Origin: Planctomycetota bacterium
GTDB taxonomy: Bacteria > Planctomycetota > Planctomycetia > Pirellulales > Thermoguttaceae
Assembly: GCA_023621895.1 (NCBI GenBank)
Contig: JAMOAF010000939.1
Span: 1 to 18,065, forward strand
DNA: 18,065 nt
Direction of reading: 5' to 3'
The notes under the pieces are model-generated. The model was not told where the DNA came from and did no database searches. It saw nothing but the letters and a program-made list of their open reading frames with translations. Position 1 is the stretch's first letter. Each line of letters starts with the position of its first letter. The position numbers and the translations under genes are program-made. Below are positions 1 to 8,167 of this stretch, piece after piece.

Positions 1-2
1 CG

Positions 3-74
3 CCCGACGATCCACGGTTCCGCGAGAAGGGTCCCGAACGGCCATCGGCCGAGAATCGCCCGGGGGAAGGTTGA
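3..74 (+). CDS. possible 3' end of an upstream gene (partial)
   Basis: From base 3 the forward frame is open to a TGA at 72-74. It reads as a charged, Pro/Gly-rich tail beginning PDDPRFREKGPERPSAENR. The residue make-up and G/C-ending codons resemble a genuine protein C-terminus, but only 23 codons are visible and no family can be named. The frame of the next gene is also open to the left edge, so this is a weak call. If real, the upstream gene ends about 128 bp before the HEAT-repeat gene. Confidence 0.25.
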   Translation, partial: PDDPRFREKGPERPSAENRPGEG

Positions 75-99
75 CTCTTGATCTGCAATTCACTAACCT
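71..99 (+). promoter_or_regulatory. candidate sigma-70-type promoter for the HEAT/oxidoreductase/ThuA operon
   Basis: TTGACT at 71-76 is followed by a 17-base spacer and TAACCT at 94-99. The -35 is a 5/6 match and the -10 a 3/6 match. The start codon at 203 lies about 97 bases beyond the predicted start of transcription. The position argues against the in-frame TTG at 71 being a real start codon, because that TTG would be part of the -35. This is pattern only, with no experimental support. Confidence 0.3.
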
Positions 100-202
100 C
101 ACCCTTGTCTCCGCGTCGTCCGCGACTCCATCGCCCGCGACTCGCGTGCGAGACGCCCCGCTTGGCCATTTTCCACGAGCCCTCCAATCGGACGAGCCTG
201 TC

Positions 203-2287
203 ATGTGCCAAACCGCCCCCCGCGCCACCGCCCCAACTCGATTCGCTCCGCTGGTCGGGTTTTTCGCGTGCCTGATTGCGGCGTTTGCGGCAGCCGCCGA
301 GCCAAGCGGAAACGCCGCGCTCGACGAGGCTTTCAAGACGCTCGCGGTCTTGGAATTGGGCCAAGACCTACAGCGATTCGATCCCGTGCGCCAGGCGGTG
401 GCCGCATCGCGGACGGACGAGCCGGTCCGCGCCGACCTGGAGAGGCGCCTCGTCGCGATCGTCGAAAGCGGCGCGACCGACCTGGCGAAGGACTACGCCT
501 GCCGCCAGTTGGCGCTGATGGGGAGCGACGCCGCGCTGCCCGCCCTGGCCCGGCTGCTGCCCGATCCGCGGATGTCGTACATGGCCCGGTTCGCCCTGGA
601 GGGCATCGGCGGCCCGGCCGCCAAGAAAGCGCTGCGGGAGATGCTCGGCAAGACCGAGGGCCGGCAGAAGATGGGCGCGGTGATCTCGTTGGGAGCGCTC
701 GCCGACGCGGAGGCCGCCCCCGCAATCGCCGCCCTGCTTGAAGAAGACCGCGCGCTGCGCGAAGCGTGCCTGGTCGCCCTCGGCCGGATCGGGACGGCTC
801 CCGCCGCCGATGCCCTCCAGGCGTTCGCCCAGCGTTCGGGCGCGAAGCCGGAGACGGTCGACGCGCTGCTCGACGCCGCGGAATCGCTCTGCCGGCACGG
901 CCAGCACGAGGCCGCCGCCGGCGTCTGCCAGGCGCTCCTGGCCGCCGATTCCGAGTCTGTTCGGGCGGCTGCGTTCCGCGGCCTCGTCGCGGCGAAACCT
1001 TCCGAGTCGATCGCCATGATCACCGCCGCCCTGGGTGGCCAAGAGGCCTGGAAGCGGGCGGTTGCCGCTGACTGCGTCGCGGAGCTTGAACAGCCGGAGG
1101 AGATTCGCGCGGTCGCGGCGGTGATTGCCGACCTGCCGGACGAAGGCAAAATCGCCGCCCTGTTGAGCCTCAAGGATCGCTCCAACTCGGCGATTCGCCA
1201 GGCGGCCCTGAAATTGCTCGGCGAGCGGGGCGTGGAAGTCCGCACCGCCGCGCTCGCCGCGCTGGTGCGGTCCGCGACGGCCGGCGATGTCCCGACGCTG
1301 GCCGCCCTGCTGGCCGGGGCGGAAGACCCGCAGGTCCGCCAGGCGGCCTTCGAGACGCTCCGCCTGATGCCCACAGCGGGCGTCAACCAAGCACTGATCG
1401 GCTGGATGGCCGAAAATCCGTCCGAGCTGCTGGTGCGTTGCGCCCTGGCCAGGCGCTCGCCGGAGTTCGTGCCGGCGTTTCTCCAGGCGGCGGCGTCTTC
1501 CTCCCCGGCGGTTCGGCTCGAGGCGCTGAAGGCCCTGGAAGTGATGGCGTCGGAGAAGGAGCTCGACGCCCTGGTCGGCCTGTTGTGCCAGACGCCGCCG
1601 GGCGAAGAGCGCGAGGCGGCGGATCGGGCCGTCTGGATGAGCTGCCAGAAGATATCTGACCCGGCCGCGCAACGGGCGCCGCTCCTGGCAGCCCTGGCCA
1701 AGGGCGACGAAACGGCCCAGTCCGCGATCCTGCCGCCGCTCGGCCGGCTTGGCGGCGAAGAATCGCTCGGGGCCGTCCGCAAGGCGATGCAGAGCACAAA
1801 TCAGGCCGTGCGCGATGCCGGCCACCGGGCGCTGGCCAACTGGCCCGACGCCACCGTGGCCGACGAGCTGCTCGAAATCGCCAAGACGAGCAGCGTGGAA
1901 GTGTACCGCGTCTGGTCGCTCAGGGCATACGCTCGGCTGGTCGCGCTGCCCAGCGACCGGCCGCCGCCGAAGACGTTCGAGATGCTTGCCGGCGCGATGA
2001 AACTGGCGTCGCGAACGGAAGATCGGGCACTGTTCATCGAGCGGCTGGCGGCGGTTCGCGTTCCCGAGTCGCTCGCGCTGCTGCTCCCGCTGATCGACGA
2101 CGCGGACCTGCGAAACGCGGCCGTTCCGGCGGTTTTCACGCTTGCCAAGGGGCTCAGCCAGTCGCATCCGGCCGAAGCGGCGGCAGCCCTGGAGAAAATC
2201 CGCCCGCTGGCAACAGACCCCGCCATCGCGCAGCAGATTCCCAAGGTGCTCCGCGATATCGAGAGCCGCAAACAAGGCAAAAAGTAG
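203..2287 (+). CDS. secreted HEAT-repeat protein
   Basis: The product is 694 aa from the ATG at 203. Residues 1-32 form a Sec signal peptide, with a hydrophobic core LVGFFACLIAAFAAAA and an Ala-rich cleavage region. The frame is open further upstream to a TTG at 71, but that start would bury the signal peptide. The rest is a continuous series of roughly 30-residue alpha-helical repeats with the HEAT pattern (for example ALPALARLLPDPRMSYMARF and APAIAALLEEDRALREACLV), about 18 to 20 repeats to the C-terminus. HEAT solenoids are protein-interaction scaffolds; no catalytic domain is visible. The stop is 18 bp before the next start, so it is the first gene of an operon with the Gfo/Idh/MocA oxidoreductase and the ThuA fusion, and it may dock or organise them outside the cytoplasm (inference). 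Secreted HEAT proteins are common in planctomycetes. Confidence 0.85.
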   Translation: MCQTAPRATAPTRFAPLVGFFACLIAAFAAAAEPSGNAALDEAFKTLAVLELGQDLQRFDPVRQAVAASRTDEPVRADLERRLVAIVESGATDLAKDYACRQLALMGSDAALPALARLLPDPRMSYMARFALEGIGGPAAKKALREMLGKTEGRQKMGAVISLGALADAEAAPAIAALLEEDRALREACLVALGRIGTAPAADALQAFAQRSGAKPETVDALLDAAESLCRHGQHEAAAGVCQALLAADSESVRAAAFRGLVAAKPSESIAMITAALGGQEAWKRAVAADCVAELEQPEEIRAVAAVIADLPDEGKIAALLSLKDRSNSAIRQAALKLLGERGVEVRTAALAALVRSATAGDVPTLAALLAGAEDPQVRQAAFETLRLMPTAGVNQALIGWMAENPSELLVRCALARRSPEFVPAFLQAAASSSPAVRLEALKALEVMASEKELDALVGLLCQTPPGEEREAADRAVWMSCQKISDPAAQRAPLLAALAKGDETAQSAILPPLGRLGGEESLGAVRKAMQSTNQAVRDAGHRALANWPDATVADELLEIAKTSSVEVYRVWSLRAYARLVALPSDRPPPKTFEMLAGAMKLASRTEDRALFIERLAAVRVPESLALLLPLIDDADLRNAAVPAVFTLAKGLSQSHPAEAAAALEKIRPLATDPAIAQQIPKVLRDIESRKQGKK

Positions 2288-2305
2288 AGACAGGAGACTC
2301 TGGCC

Positions 2306-3655
2306 ATGACACGATCACGCAACGCGCGTCTCTCGCGGCGCGAAATGCTCGGGCGATTGTCCGCCGCTGCTGTCGCCGCCCCGCTCGTGGTTCGGGGCGC
2401 AGCGCTGGGAATGGACGGTGCAACACCGCCGAGCGAGCGGATCACCGTCGGCTCGATCGGCGTGGGCATGATGGGCCGCGGGCATTTTCGCATCTTCGCC
2501 GGATATCCGGACGTGCAGCTCCTGGCGCTGTGCGACGTCGACTCCTGGCGGCGCGAACACTCGACCGGCGTGCTCCAAGAGGTCTATGGCGCCAGGCAGC
2601 CGAGCGGGCAGTTCCAGGGCTTCAAGGCCTACAACGACTTTCGCGAGCTGCTCGACCGCGACGACATCGACGCGCTGATCGTCGCCACCGGCGAGCGCTG
2701 GCACCCGGAGATCAGCGTCCGCGCGGCCAAGGCGGGGAAGGACATCTATTGCGAGAAGCCGATCTCGCTGACGATCCAGCAGGCGCGGACGATGGCCGAG
2801 ACGGTGCGGCGGCACAACTGCGTCTTCCAGACGGGCTTGCAGCAGCGGAATTCGCCCGAGTATCTCAAGGCCTTCGAGATGGTTCACGCCGGCCGGATCG
2901 GCGAGGTCAAGCTGGCCTACGTGTCGGCCAGCGGCGTGAGCGACTACTTGAACCTGCCCGCCGAACCGCTCCCCAAGGGAATCGACTGGGAGATGTGGCT
3001 CGGCCCCTGCCCCTGGTATCCGTACAACTACCAATACCACCATGCGGGCGAGCCGAAGAACGTGGTGCCCTGGAGCTGCAACCGGGCCTTCGGCGCCGGC
3101 GGCATGACTTCCGGCCTGGTCCACAACCTCGATTCGGCCCACGCCGGCCTGCGCAAGGACGGCACCGGTCCGATCGAGATCACGCCGGCCGGGGTCAACG
3201 GCGCCCCGTCGCTTACGTTCACCTATGCCGACGGCGTGCGGATCGTCTGCGCGACGCGGCTGGAGCCGGAGAAGCACCCGATACCGGCGGGCTGGGACCC
3301 GAAGACGCCGATCGCCAATTTCGGCGTGCTTTTCGTCGGCGACAAGGGGTGGGTTCACGTCGAGCGGTTCGGCTTGCTCAACTGCTACCCGGCCAATCTC
3401 CTGGACGGCGAGGTCTCCAAGGCGCATTCCGTCGTCGGCAACCACCGCGACTGGCTCGACTGCATCCGCACGCGGCGCCGCCCGCGAGCCGACGTGGAGA
3501 TCGGCGCGTGTTCCACGATCCTCTCCCACTTGGGCTGCATCGCCTTGTGGACCGGCAGGGCCCTGAAGTGGGACCCGGTCAAGGAAGAGTTTCCGGGCGA
3601 CCGCGAGGCGAACTCGATGCGCGCCCGAGCGGCCCGCGAGCCGTGGAGCATCTGA
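2306..3655 (+). CDS. Tat-exported Gfo/Idh/MocA-family oxidoreductase
   Basis: The product is 449 aa. The N-terminus carries a twin-arginine signal (SRREMLG, Arg11-Arg12) followed by an Ala-rich core, so it is predicted to be exported folded with its cofactor. A Rossmann domain starts near residue 46 with the dinucleotide motif GVGMMGRG (residues 52-59). The family's catalytic-site motif EKP is at 150-152 (Lys151). The C-terminal alpha/beta substrate domain runs from about 170 to 430. Family members oxidise sugars, inositols and glycosides with NAD(P), often at C3. The start is supported by an AGGAG at 2292-2296, nine bases upstream. The gene lies between the HEAT gene (18 bp) and the ThuA fusion (48 bp). 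Pairing with ThuA recalls the thuB/thuA pair of Sinorhizobium trehalose utilisation. The exact substrate cannot be told from sequence. Confidence 0.88.
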   Translation: MTRSRNARLSRREMLGRLSAAAVAAPLVVRGAALGMDGATPPSERITVGSIGVGMMGRGHFRIFAGYPDVQLLALCDVDSWRREHSTGVLQEVYGARQPSGQFQGFKAYNDFRELLDRDDIDALIVATGERWHPEISVRAAKAGKDIYCEKPISLTIQQARTMAETVRRHNCVFQTGLQQRNSPEYLKAFEMVHAGRIGEVKLAYVSASGVSDYLNLPAEPLPKGIDWEMWLGPCPWYPYNYQYHHAGEPKNVVPWSCNRAFGAGGMTSGLVHNLDSAHAGLRKDGTGPIEITPAGVNGAPSLTFTYADGVRIVCATRLEPEKHPIPAGWDPKTPIANFGVLFVGDKGWVHVERFGLLNCYPANLLDGEVSKAHSVVGNHRDWLDCIRTRRRPRADVEIGACSTILSHLGCIALWTGRALKWDPVKEEFPGDREANSMRARAAREPWSI

Positions 3656-3703
3656 AAGTGCGGCGCGTTGCACAAAACGATCGGATCGATGGGGAGCTGA
3701 CCG

Positions 3704-5398
3704 ATGAAAATCTTCGCTTGCACGTTTCTGGTCATCGCCGGCCTCGGCGCCTCCGCGGCGCCGGCCGCCGGAGGGCCGTACCGCGAGTTGTCCGCTGAAG
3801 AGAAAGCGAAGCTGGACGCGGTGCTTCCAGAAAAGGCGCCGGCCGCGGCCGCGAAGCCTCGGAAGCTGCTGATCTACGACGCCAACGTGGGCTACGGCGG
3901 GCACGGGTCGATTCCGTTCGCCAACTACGCATTCACGCAAATGGGCGAGAGAACGGGGACCTTCACCACGGTGGTCTCCCGGGATCCGGCGGTGTTTGAC
4001 AGGCAGAATCTGAAGCAGTTCGACGCCGTCTGCCTGAACAACACGGTTGGCAACCTGTTTACCGACGCCGGGCTGCGGCGGAACCTGCTCGAGTTCGTGC
4101 TCGGCGGCGGCGGCCTGCTGGGCATCCACGGAACGACCGTCGCCTTCACTGATTTTCCCCAGGGGGCCAAGGAGACCTGGCCCGAGTTCGGGCGGATGAT
4201 CGGCGGCCGCGGCGCCGCCCACCTGGCGCAGGACGAACGCGTCGCCATCAAGCTCGACTCGCCCGGCCATCCGCTCAACCGGCCCTTCGGCGGCAGGGGG
4301 TTCGAGCACACGAGCGAGTTCTTTCGCGTCCGCGACCCCTATTCGCGCGATCGCGTGCACGTGCTCCTGAGCATCGACACGGCCAAGACCGCGCTGCCGC
4401 CCAAGGGGACGCGGCCGGGCGTCGAGCGCGTCGACGACGACTACGCCCTGGCCTGGACGCGCAACTACGGCCGCGGGCGGGTTGTCTACTCGACGATCGG
4501 CCACGGCCCGAATGACTTCATGAATGCGAAGATTCTCGAATTCTACCTGGGGGCGATCCAGTTTGTCATGGGCGAGATGGAGGGGACGACCACTCCGAGC
4601 AACCGGCTCAGCCCGGCCGTCGCCCGCCGCGAGAAAATCGGCTGGCGGCTGGCCGTCACCGCGTGGGGGCTGCACAAGTTCACTCTCTTTGAGACGATCG
4701 ACAAGACCCGGCAGCTCGGCCTGCAAGATATCGAAGGCCTGAGCTTCCAGAAGGTCAGCGCCGAGATTCCGAAGAACCTCGACTGCAACCTCACGGACGA
4801 CGAGCTGGCTCGCGTGCGGCTGAAGATGGACGACGCCGGCGTGCGGATGCCGACGTGTTTCTACGCCGCGATCCCGGGCGACGAAGCGGGTTGCCGCAAG
4901 GTCTTCGAGTTCGGCCGCAAGCTGGGCGTGGAGACGTTCATCTCCGAGCCGCCGCCCGAATCGCTCGACCTGATCGAGCGCTTCTGCGACGAGTACGACA
5001 TCCGGCTGGCCATCCATAACCACGGCCCGGATCAATCGCCCGTCTACTGGCGCCCGGAAGGAGTGCTTGAAGTCTGCCGGGACCGCGGCAAGCGGATCGG
5101 CGCCTGCCCCGACACGGGCTACTGGATTCGCTCGGGGATCGACCCCATCGAGGGGATTCGCAAGCTCGGCGACCGGCTGATCACGATCCAACCCCACGAC
5201 TTGAGCGAGCGATCTTCCCAAGGACGCGAAGTTCCCTGGGGGACGGGCAAGGCCGATTTCGAGAAGATGCTCCGGGAAATCCGCCGTCTCGGCCTGAAGC
5301 CGACGGTGATCGGCGTGGAATACTCCGACGACTTCCTCGACAACATGCGGCAGATGGCCGAGTGCATCGAGTTTTTTGACCGCGTGCTGGCGGAGTGA
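3704..5398 (+). CDS. secreted fusion of ThuA-like domain and sugar isomerase/epimerase-type TIM barrel
   Basis: The product is 564 aa. Residues 1-22 are a Sec signal peptide (KIFACTFLVIAGLGASAAPA). Residues 54-288 form a ThuA-type, glutamine-amidotransferase-like fold. Its marks are KLLIYDANVGYGGH at 54-67, GGGGLLGIHGTT near 134-144, and the ending GRGRVVYSTIGHGPND that typifies ThuA proteins. Residues about 312-562 form a xylose-isomerase-like/AP-endonuclease-2 TIM barrel. That domain starts IGWRLAVTAWGLHKFTLFE and carries AIHNHGP (436-442), CPDTGYW (468-474) and PHDL (497-500), residues typical of the metal and substrate pocket. ThuA proteins act with a Gfo/Idh oxidoreductase on 3-keto sugars, and such barrels isomerise or epimerise keto sugars, so the fusion could carry out successive steps. 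GGGGAG at 3689-3694 is the ribosome site. It is the last gene of the operon, and a heptamer repeat array starts 11 bp after its stop. Confidence 0.85.
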   Translation: MKIFACTFLVIAGLGASAAPAAGGPYRELSAEEKAKLDAVLPEKAPAAAAKPRKLLIYDANVGYGGHGSIPFANYAFTQMGERTGTFTTVVSRDPAVFDRQNLKQFDAVCLNNTVGNLFTDAGLRRNLLEFVLGGGGLLGIHGTTVAFTDFPQGAKETWPEFGRMIGGRGAAHLAQDERVAIKLDSPGHPLNRPFGGRGFEHTSEFFRVRDPYSRDRVHVLLSIDTAKTALPPKGTRPGVERVDDDYALAWTRNYGRGRVVYSTIGHGPNDFMNAKILEFYLGAIQFVMGEMEGTTTPSNRLSPAVARREKIGWRLAVTAWGLHKFTLFETIDKTRQLGLQDIEGLSFQKVSAEIPKNLDCNLTDDELARVRLKMDDAGVRMPTCFYAAIPGDEAGCRKVFEFGRKLGVETFISEPPPESLDLIERFCDEYDIRLAIHNHGPDQSPVYWRPEGVLEVCRDRGKRIGACPDTGYWIRSGIDPIEGIRKLGDRLITIQPHDLSERSSQGREVPWGTGKADFEKMLREIRRLGLKPTVIGVEYSDDFLDNMRQMAECIEFFDRVLAE

Positions 5399-5409
5399 AC
5401 GGGGCGAGC

Positions 5410-5578
<169 letters not shown>

Positions 5579-5582
5579 GCCT

Positions 5583-5704
5583 CACCTCGTTCCCAAGCTC
5601 CGGCTTGGGAACGGCCGGCGCTGCCACCTCGTTCCCACGCCTTCACCTCGTTCCCAAGCTCCGGCTTGGGAACGGCCGGCGCTGCCACCTCGTTCCCAGG
5701 CCTC
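5583..5704. repeat. two direct copies of a 61-bp unit, each with a palindromic hairpin
   Basis: Two near-identical 61-bp units (5583-5643 and 5644-5704) differ mainly at their last few bases. Each contains a perfect inverted repeat with 10-bp arms GTTCCCAAGC and GCTTGGGAAC around a TCCG loop (5589-5612 and 5650-5673), then a GC-rich stretch and a second CACCTCGTTCCCA motif. A third copy of the same arms, with loop TGGA, occurs at 7991-8014. They lie between two convergent genes, so the hairpins could also help end transcription in both directions, but no T-run follows. They look like REP-type dispersed elements. The rest of 5399-5732 holds no gene. Confidence 0.85.
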
Positions 5705-5732
5705 CACGGCCGACGACCCCATTTCTTCCCGC

Positions 5733-7025
5733 TCACGCGTCCAGCGTATATCCCTTGCGGTAGACCGGTTTGATGAGCGACTCGAGGCCTGGTACGTTCT
5801 TGACCTTCATGTTGGCGGCGTCCCACTCGACCTTCTGGCCGCACCAGACCGACAAATTGCCGACGAGCATCGCCTCGGTCAGTGGGCCGGCGTAGTCGGG
5901 GAAGTTCGACATCGCCGGTTCGCCGGTCTTGATCGCGCGGATCCACTCCTCGAAATGGCCCGGCGAGCGGGGGAATGCCACGTCGACCGGTTCGCCGCCG
6001 TCGAGGAGTTGGTCGTTGAGGAGAATTCCCTTCTCGCCGATCGCGAGCGAACCGCCCTTGGGCGACGGCTCTCGCCCGGCTAGGAGTTCCTTGGGCGGGA
6101 GTTTGCCGCCGTCGTACCAGACGAGTTTCAGAGCCGGCCGGGCATCGGTCGCGGCAAACTCGTAGGTGATGATCGACCACTCGGGGAAGCTGTCCTTGTT
6201 GTGCCCCGAGGTCTCCGCCTCCGCCGAGATCGGATTCCGCAAATCGAGCCCCATGAACGGCATGCTCACCGAATGGCAGGCGATATCCCCGAGCGCCCCG
6301 GTGCCGAAGTCCCACCAGCCGCGCCATTTGAACGGGTGATAGCCGTCGGCATACGGCCGCTCGGGGGCAACGCCGAGCCAGAGATCCCAGGGGAGGTGCT
6401 CGGGCGGCTCGCTCGCCGCCGGGCGATCGATGCCCTGCGGCCACCAGCCCTTCGCACGATCCGTCCAAATGTGCAGTTCGCGGACCTTGCCGATCGCCCC
6501 GTTCTTGAGCCAATGGGCCGATCGCCGCAGCGCATCGCCGGCCGTGCCCTGGTTGCCCATCTGCGTGGCCAGTTTCTTTTCCCTGGCGACCTGGCCGACG
6601 AGCCGCGCCTCGTAGATCGTCCGCGTCAGCGGCTTCTGGCAAAAGCAGTGGATTCCCATCCGCATGGCCATCAGCGCGGCCGGCGCGTGCATGTGATCGG
6701 GCGTGCTGACCGTGACCGCGTCGATCGAGCGGCCCATTTCTTCGAGCATCTTGCGGAAATCGGTGTAGCCCTTGGCCTTGGGAAATCGCTTCAAGGCCCC
6801 GGCCAGCCGGTTCTTGTCAACATCGCAGATCGCCACCATGTCGCCATGGTTGGCCGCATCCTGCGAATCGCTCTGGCCTTTCCCACCGATGCCGATGCTG
6901 GCCATGCCAAGCCGCTCATTGGGCGACTCGCCGGCGCGGGCGGAAACGCCCCCCGCCACCCAAAACCCAGCCGCCGTGACGCCGGCCGACTTGAGAAAAC
7001 TGCGACGATTCGTGGTCTTCAACAT
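5733..7025 (-). CDS. Tat-exported Gfo/Idh/MocA-family oxidoreductase (second)
   Basis: The product is 430 aa from the ATG at 7025. GAGGAGG sits eight bases before this ATG, and the Tat signal follows at once (NRRSFLKSAG, residues 6-15, a near-perfect consensus). The reading frame is open further upstream, but that start would place 45 residues ahead of the signal and is rejected. The dinucleotide motif GIGGKG is at 45-50, and the family EKP motif appears as QKP at 130-132 with Lys131 kept. The C-terminal domain carries WDLWLGVAPERPY and ends RKGYTLDA, like the large planctomycete group of these enzymes. It is probably an exported NAD(P)-dependent sugar or glycoside dehydrogenase. It lies 141 bp downstream of the DUF1080 gene on the same strand. 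It is convergent with the ThuA-fusion operon, across the repeat cluster. Confidence 0.88.
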   Translation of the reverse strand: MLKTTNRRSFLKSAGVTAAGFWVAGGVSARAGESPNERLGMASIGIGGKGQSDSQDAANHGDMVAICDVDKNRLAGALKRFPKAKGYTDFRKMLEEMGRSIDAVTVSTPDHMHAPAALMAMRMGIHCFCQKPLTRTIYEARLVGQVAREKKLATQMGNQGTAGDALRRSAHWLKNGAIGKVRELHIWTDRAKGWWPQGIDRPAASEPPEHLPWDLWLGVAPERPYADGYHPFKWRGWWDFGTGALGDIACHSVSMPFMGLDLRNPISAEAETSGHNKDSFPEWSIITYEFAATDARPALKLVWYDGGKLPPKELLAGREPSPKGGSLAIGEKGILLNDQLLDGGEPVDVAFPRSPGHFEEWIRAIKTGEPAMSNFPDYAGPLTEAMLVGNLSVWCGQKVEWDAANMKVKNVPGLESLIKPVYRKGYTLDA

Positions 7026-7166
7026 GATATGCCTCCTCGGCGAAGATGGTCTGAAAGTCAATCGTACTGGGGGACTGGCCGCTTCTTGTTTTACGGTCCG
7101 CTCGGCCGCCTCGCGGCGCGCCCAGCGCGTGAGCAAGAATGAACCGGTTTCCCCTTGCACCCCGCG

Positions 7167-7868
7167 CTATTTTTCCTTGCCGAGCGGCAAGAGCTTGACG
7201 TTCTTGTACCACACCGGGTGGCCGTGATCCTGGAATCCGAGATACCCCTTGCGGGCGAAATCCTTGACAGCCCGCTTCTTGCCCTCCAGTTCAAACTTGT
7301 GGTCTCCCTCGATCGCCCGTTCTCCCGGCTTGTCGAACTCGTCGGCGTTCATCTCGCAGACCGTCTCCCCGTTGAGTTTGACGGATACCAGGGGGCCCTG
7401 GCACTTCAGTTCGATCGAGTTCCAAACGTTTGGCCCCTTGGTCGCGTTCTTCTTCAGCGGCACAAGGTCGTAGATCGCGCCAAAGTCGTGGCAGCTCGTT
7501 CCTTCCCCGGTGGAAACCTGAATCTCAAAACCCGTGTGGACCGGATTTGCGGGGTCCTCGACTCGGAAGAAGACGCCCGAATTGCACGAGTCGGGCATTT
7601 TCACGTCGCACTTGAGAATGAAGTCGCCAAACTGCTGCTCGTGAATCACGATGTAGCCGCCCGACTTGTAGGGCTGCATGCAGCCGTCGACCACCTCCGA
7701 GGCGATCGGCTTGCCGTTGTTGCAGCGCCAGCCGCTGTAGTCCTTGCCGTTGAACAGCAGAATCCAGCCGTCCTTCTTCTCCTGGCGGGTCAACTGGTTG
7801 TCCGCGGCCGCCGCGCTCGACGCCAGCGCGCAGGCGAGGGCTAACGTGGCTATCCAATGTCTCTTCAT
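7167..7868 (-). CDS. secreted DUF1080 protein (3-keto-glycoside hydrolase family)
   Basis: The product is 233 aa from the ATG at 7868, preceded by GGAGAA about 7 bases upstream. Residues 1-22 form a Sec signal peptide (MKRHWIATLALACALASSAA, cleavage near AAA/AD). The mature part is a single DUF1080 beta-sandwich of concanavalin type. Its marks are the N-terminal WILLFNGKDYSGW motif, FGDFILKCDVKMPDSCNSGVFFR, and the C-terminal GYLGFQDHGHPVWYKNVKL. Characterised members cleave 3-keto-disaccharides or 3-keto-glycosides made by Gfo/Idh/MocA dehydrogenases, which fits the same-strand dehydrogenase just downstream. DUF1080 proteins are very numerous in planctomycetes, and most substrates are unknown. 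A TACTAT on the minus strand at 7910-7905 may be a -10 element, but no -35 was found. Confidence 0.87.
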   Translation of the reverse strand: MKRHWIATLALACALASSAAAADNQLTRQEKKDGWILLFNGKDYSGWRCNNGKPIASEVVDGCMQPYKSGGYIVIHEQQFGDFILKCDVKMPDSCNSGVFFRVEDPANPVHTGFEIQVSTGEGTSCHDFGAIYDLVPLKKNATKGPNVWNSIELKCQGPLVSVKLNGETVCEMNADEFDKPGERAIEGDHKFELEGKKRAVKDFARKGYLGFQDHGHPVWYKNVKLLPLGKEK

Positions 7869-7910
7869 GGCTAGTTCTCCTATGGTCAGGTGTGGAAAAA
7901 TCCCATAGTA

Positions 7911-7974
7911 ACCCGAAGCGTCAGCGAGGGCCAGCACCTGCCGACCCGCGCGGCGAGCCCGCGCGGCTGACGTT
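7911..7974. repeat. dispersed inverted-repeat element (NPKRQRG type)
   Basis: The element opens with CCCGAAGCGTCAGCGAGGG (7912-7930), a motif often seen between planctomycete genes, where it is mis-translated as NPKRQRG. Its outer arms AGCGTCAGC (7917-7925) and GCTGACGTT (7966-7974) pair over 9 bp with one G-T wobble. Inside, CCGCGCGG occurs twice around CGAGC, giving a cruciform-like core. A short TTTT follows the right arm on the plus strand. A partial copy of the opening (TAGCCCGAAGCG) is present at 16146-16157. It lies between the DUF1080 start and the heptamer array, in a stretch with no gene. Confidence 0.6.
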
Positions 7975-7990
7975 TTGGGGTGGGGTCGGG

Positions 7991-8014
7991 GTTCCCAAGC
8001 TGGAGCTTGGGAAC
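7991..8014. repeat. palindromic element, third copy (GTTCCCAAGC arms)
   Basis: It has perfect 10-bp arms GTTCCCAAGC and GCTTGGGAAC around a TGGA loop. The arms are identical to the two hairpins at 5589-5612 and 5650-5673, and only the loop differs. The right arm runs directly into the GGARCCA heptamer array. Spurious translations of this element give VPKLELGN. Confidence 0.85.
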
Positions 8015-8156
8015 CAGGAGCCAGGAACCAGGAACCAGGAACCAGGAGCCAGGAACCAGGAGCCAGGAACCAGGAGCCAGGAACCAGGAGCCACGAACCA
8101 GGAGCCAGGAACCAGGAGCCAGGAGCCAGGAACCAGGAGCCAGGAGCGAGGAACCA
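8010..8156. repeat. heptanucleotide tandem repeat array (GGARCCA), 21 units
   Basis: Twenty-one heptamers in one phase alternate irregularly between GGAACCA and GGAGCCA, with a few single-base variants (CGAACCA, GGAGCGA). The array ends 11 bp from the stop codon of the leftward beta-helix gene, so in that gene's direction it lies just 3' of the stop as TGGYTCC repeats. It is non-coding despite open frames. The 299-bp gap 7869-8167 is filled by the inverted-repeat element, the palindrome and this array. Confidence 0.95.
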
Positions 8157-8167
8157 GGAAGCGGCTG

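Noticed and set aside
2315..5221. 968-codon minus-strand open frame opposite the oxidoreductase and ThuA-fusion genes
   Set aside because: It is an antisense shadow typical of GC-rich coding DNA. It crosses two well-recognised genes and has no recognisable domain.
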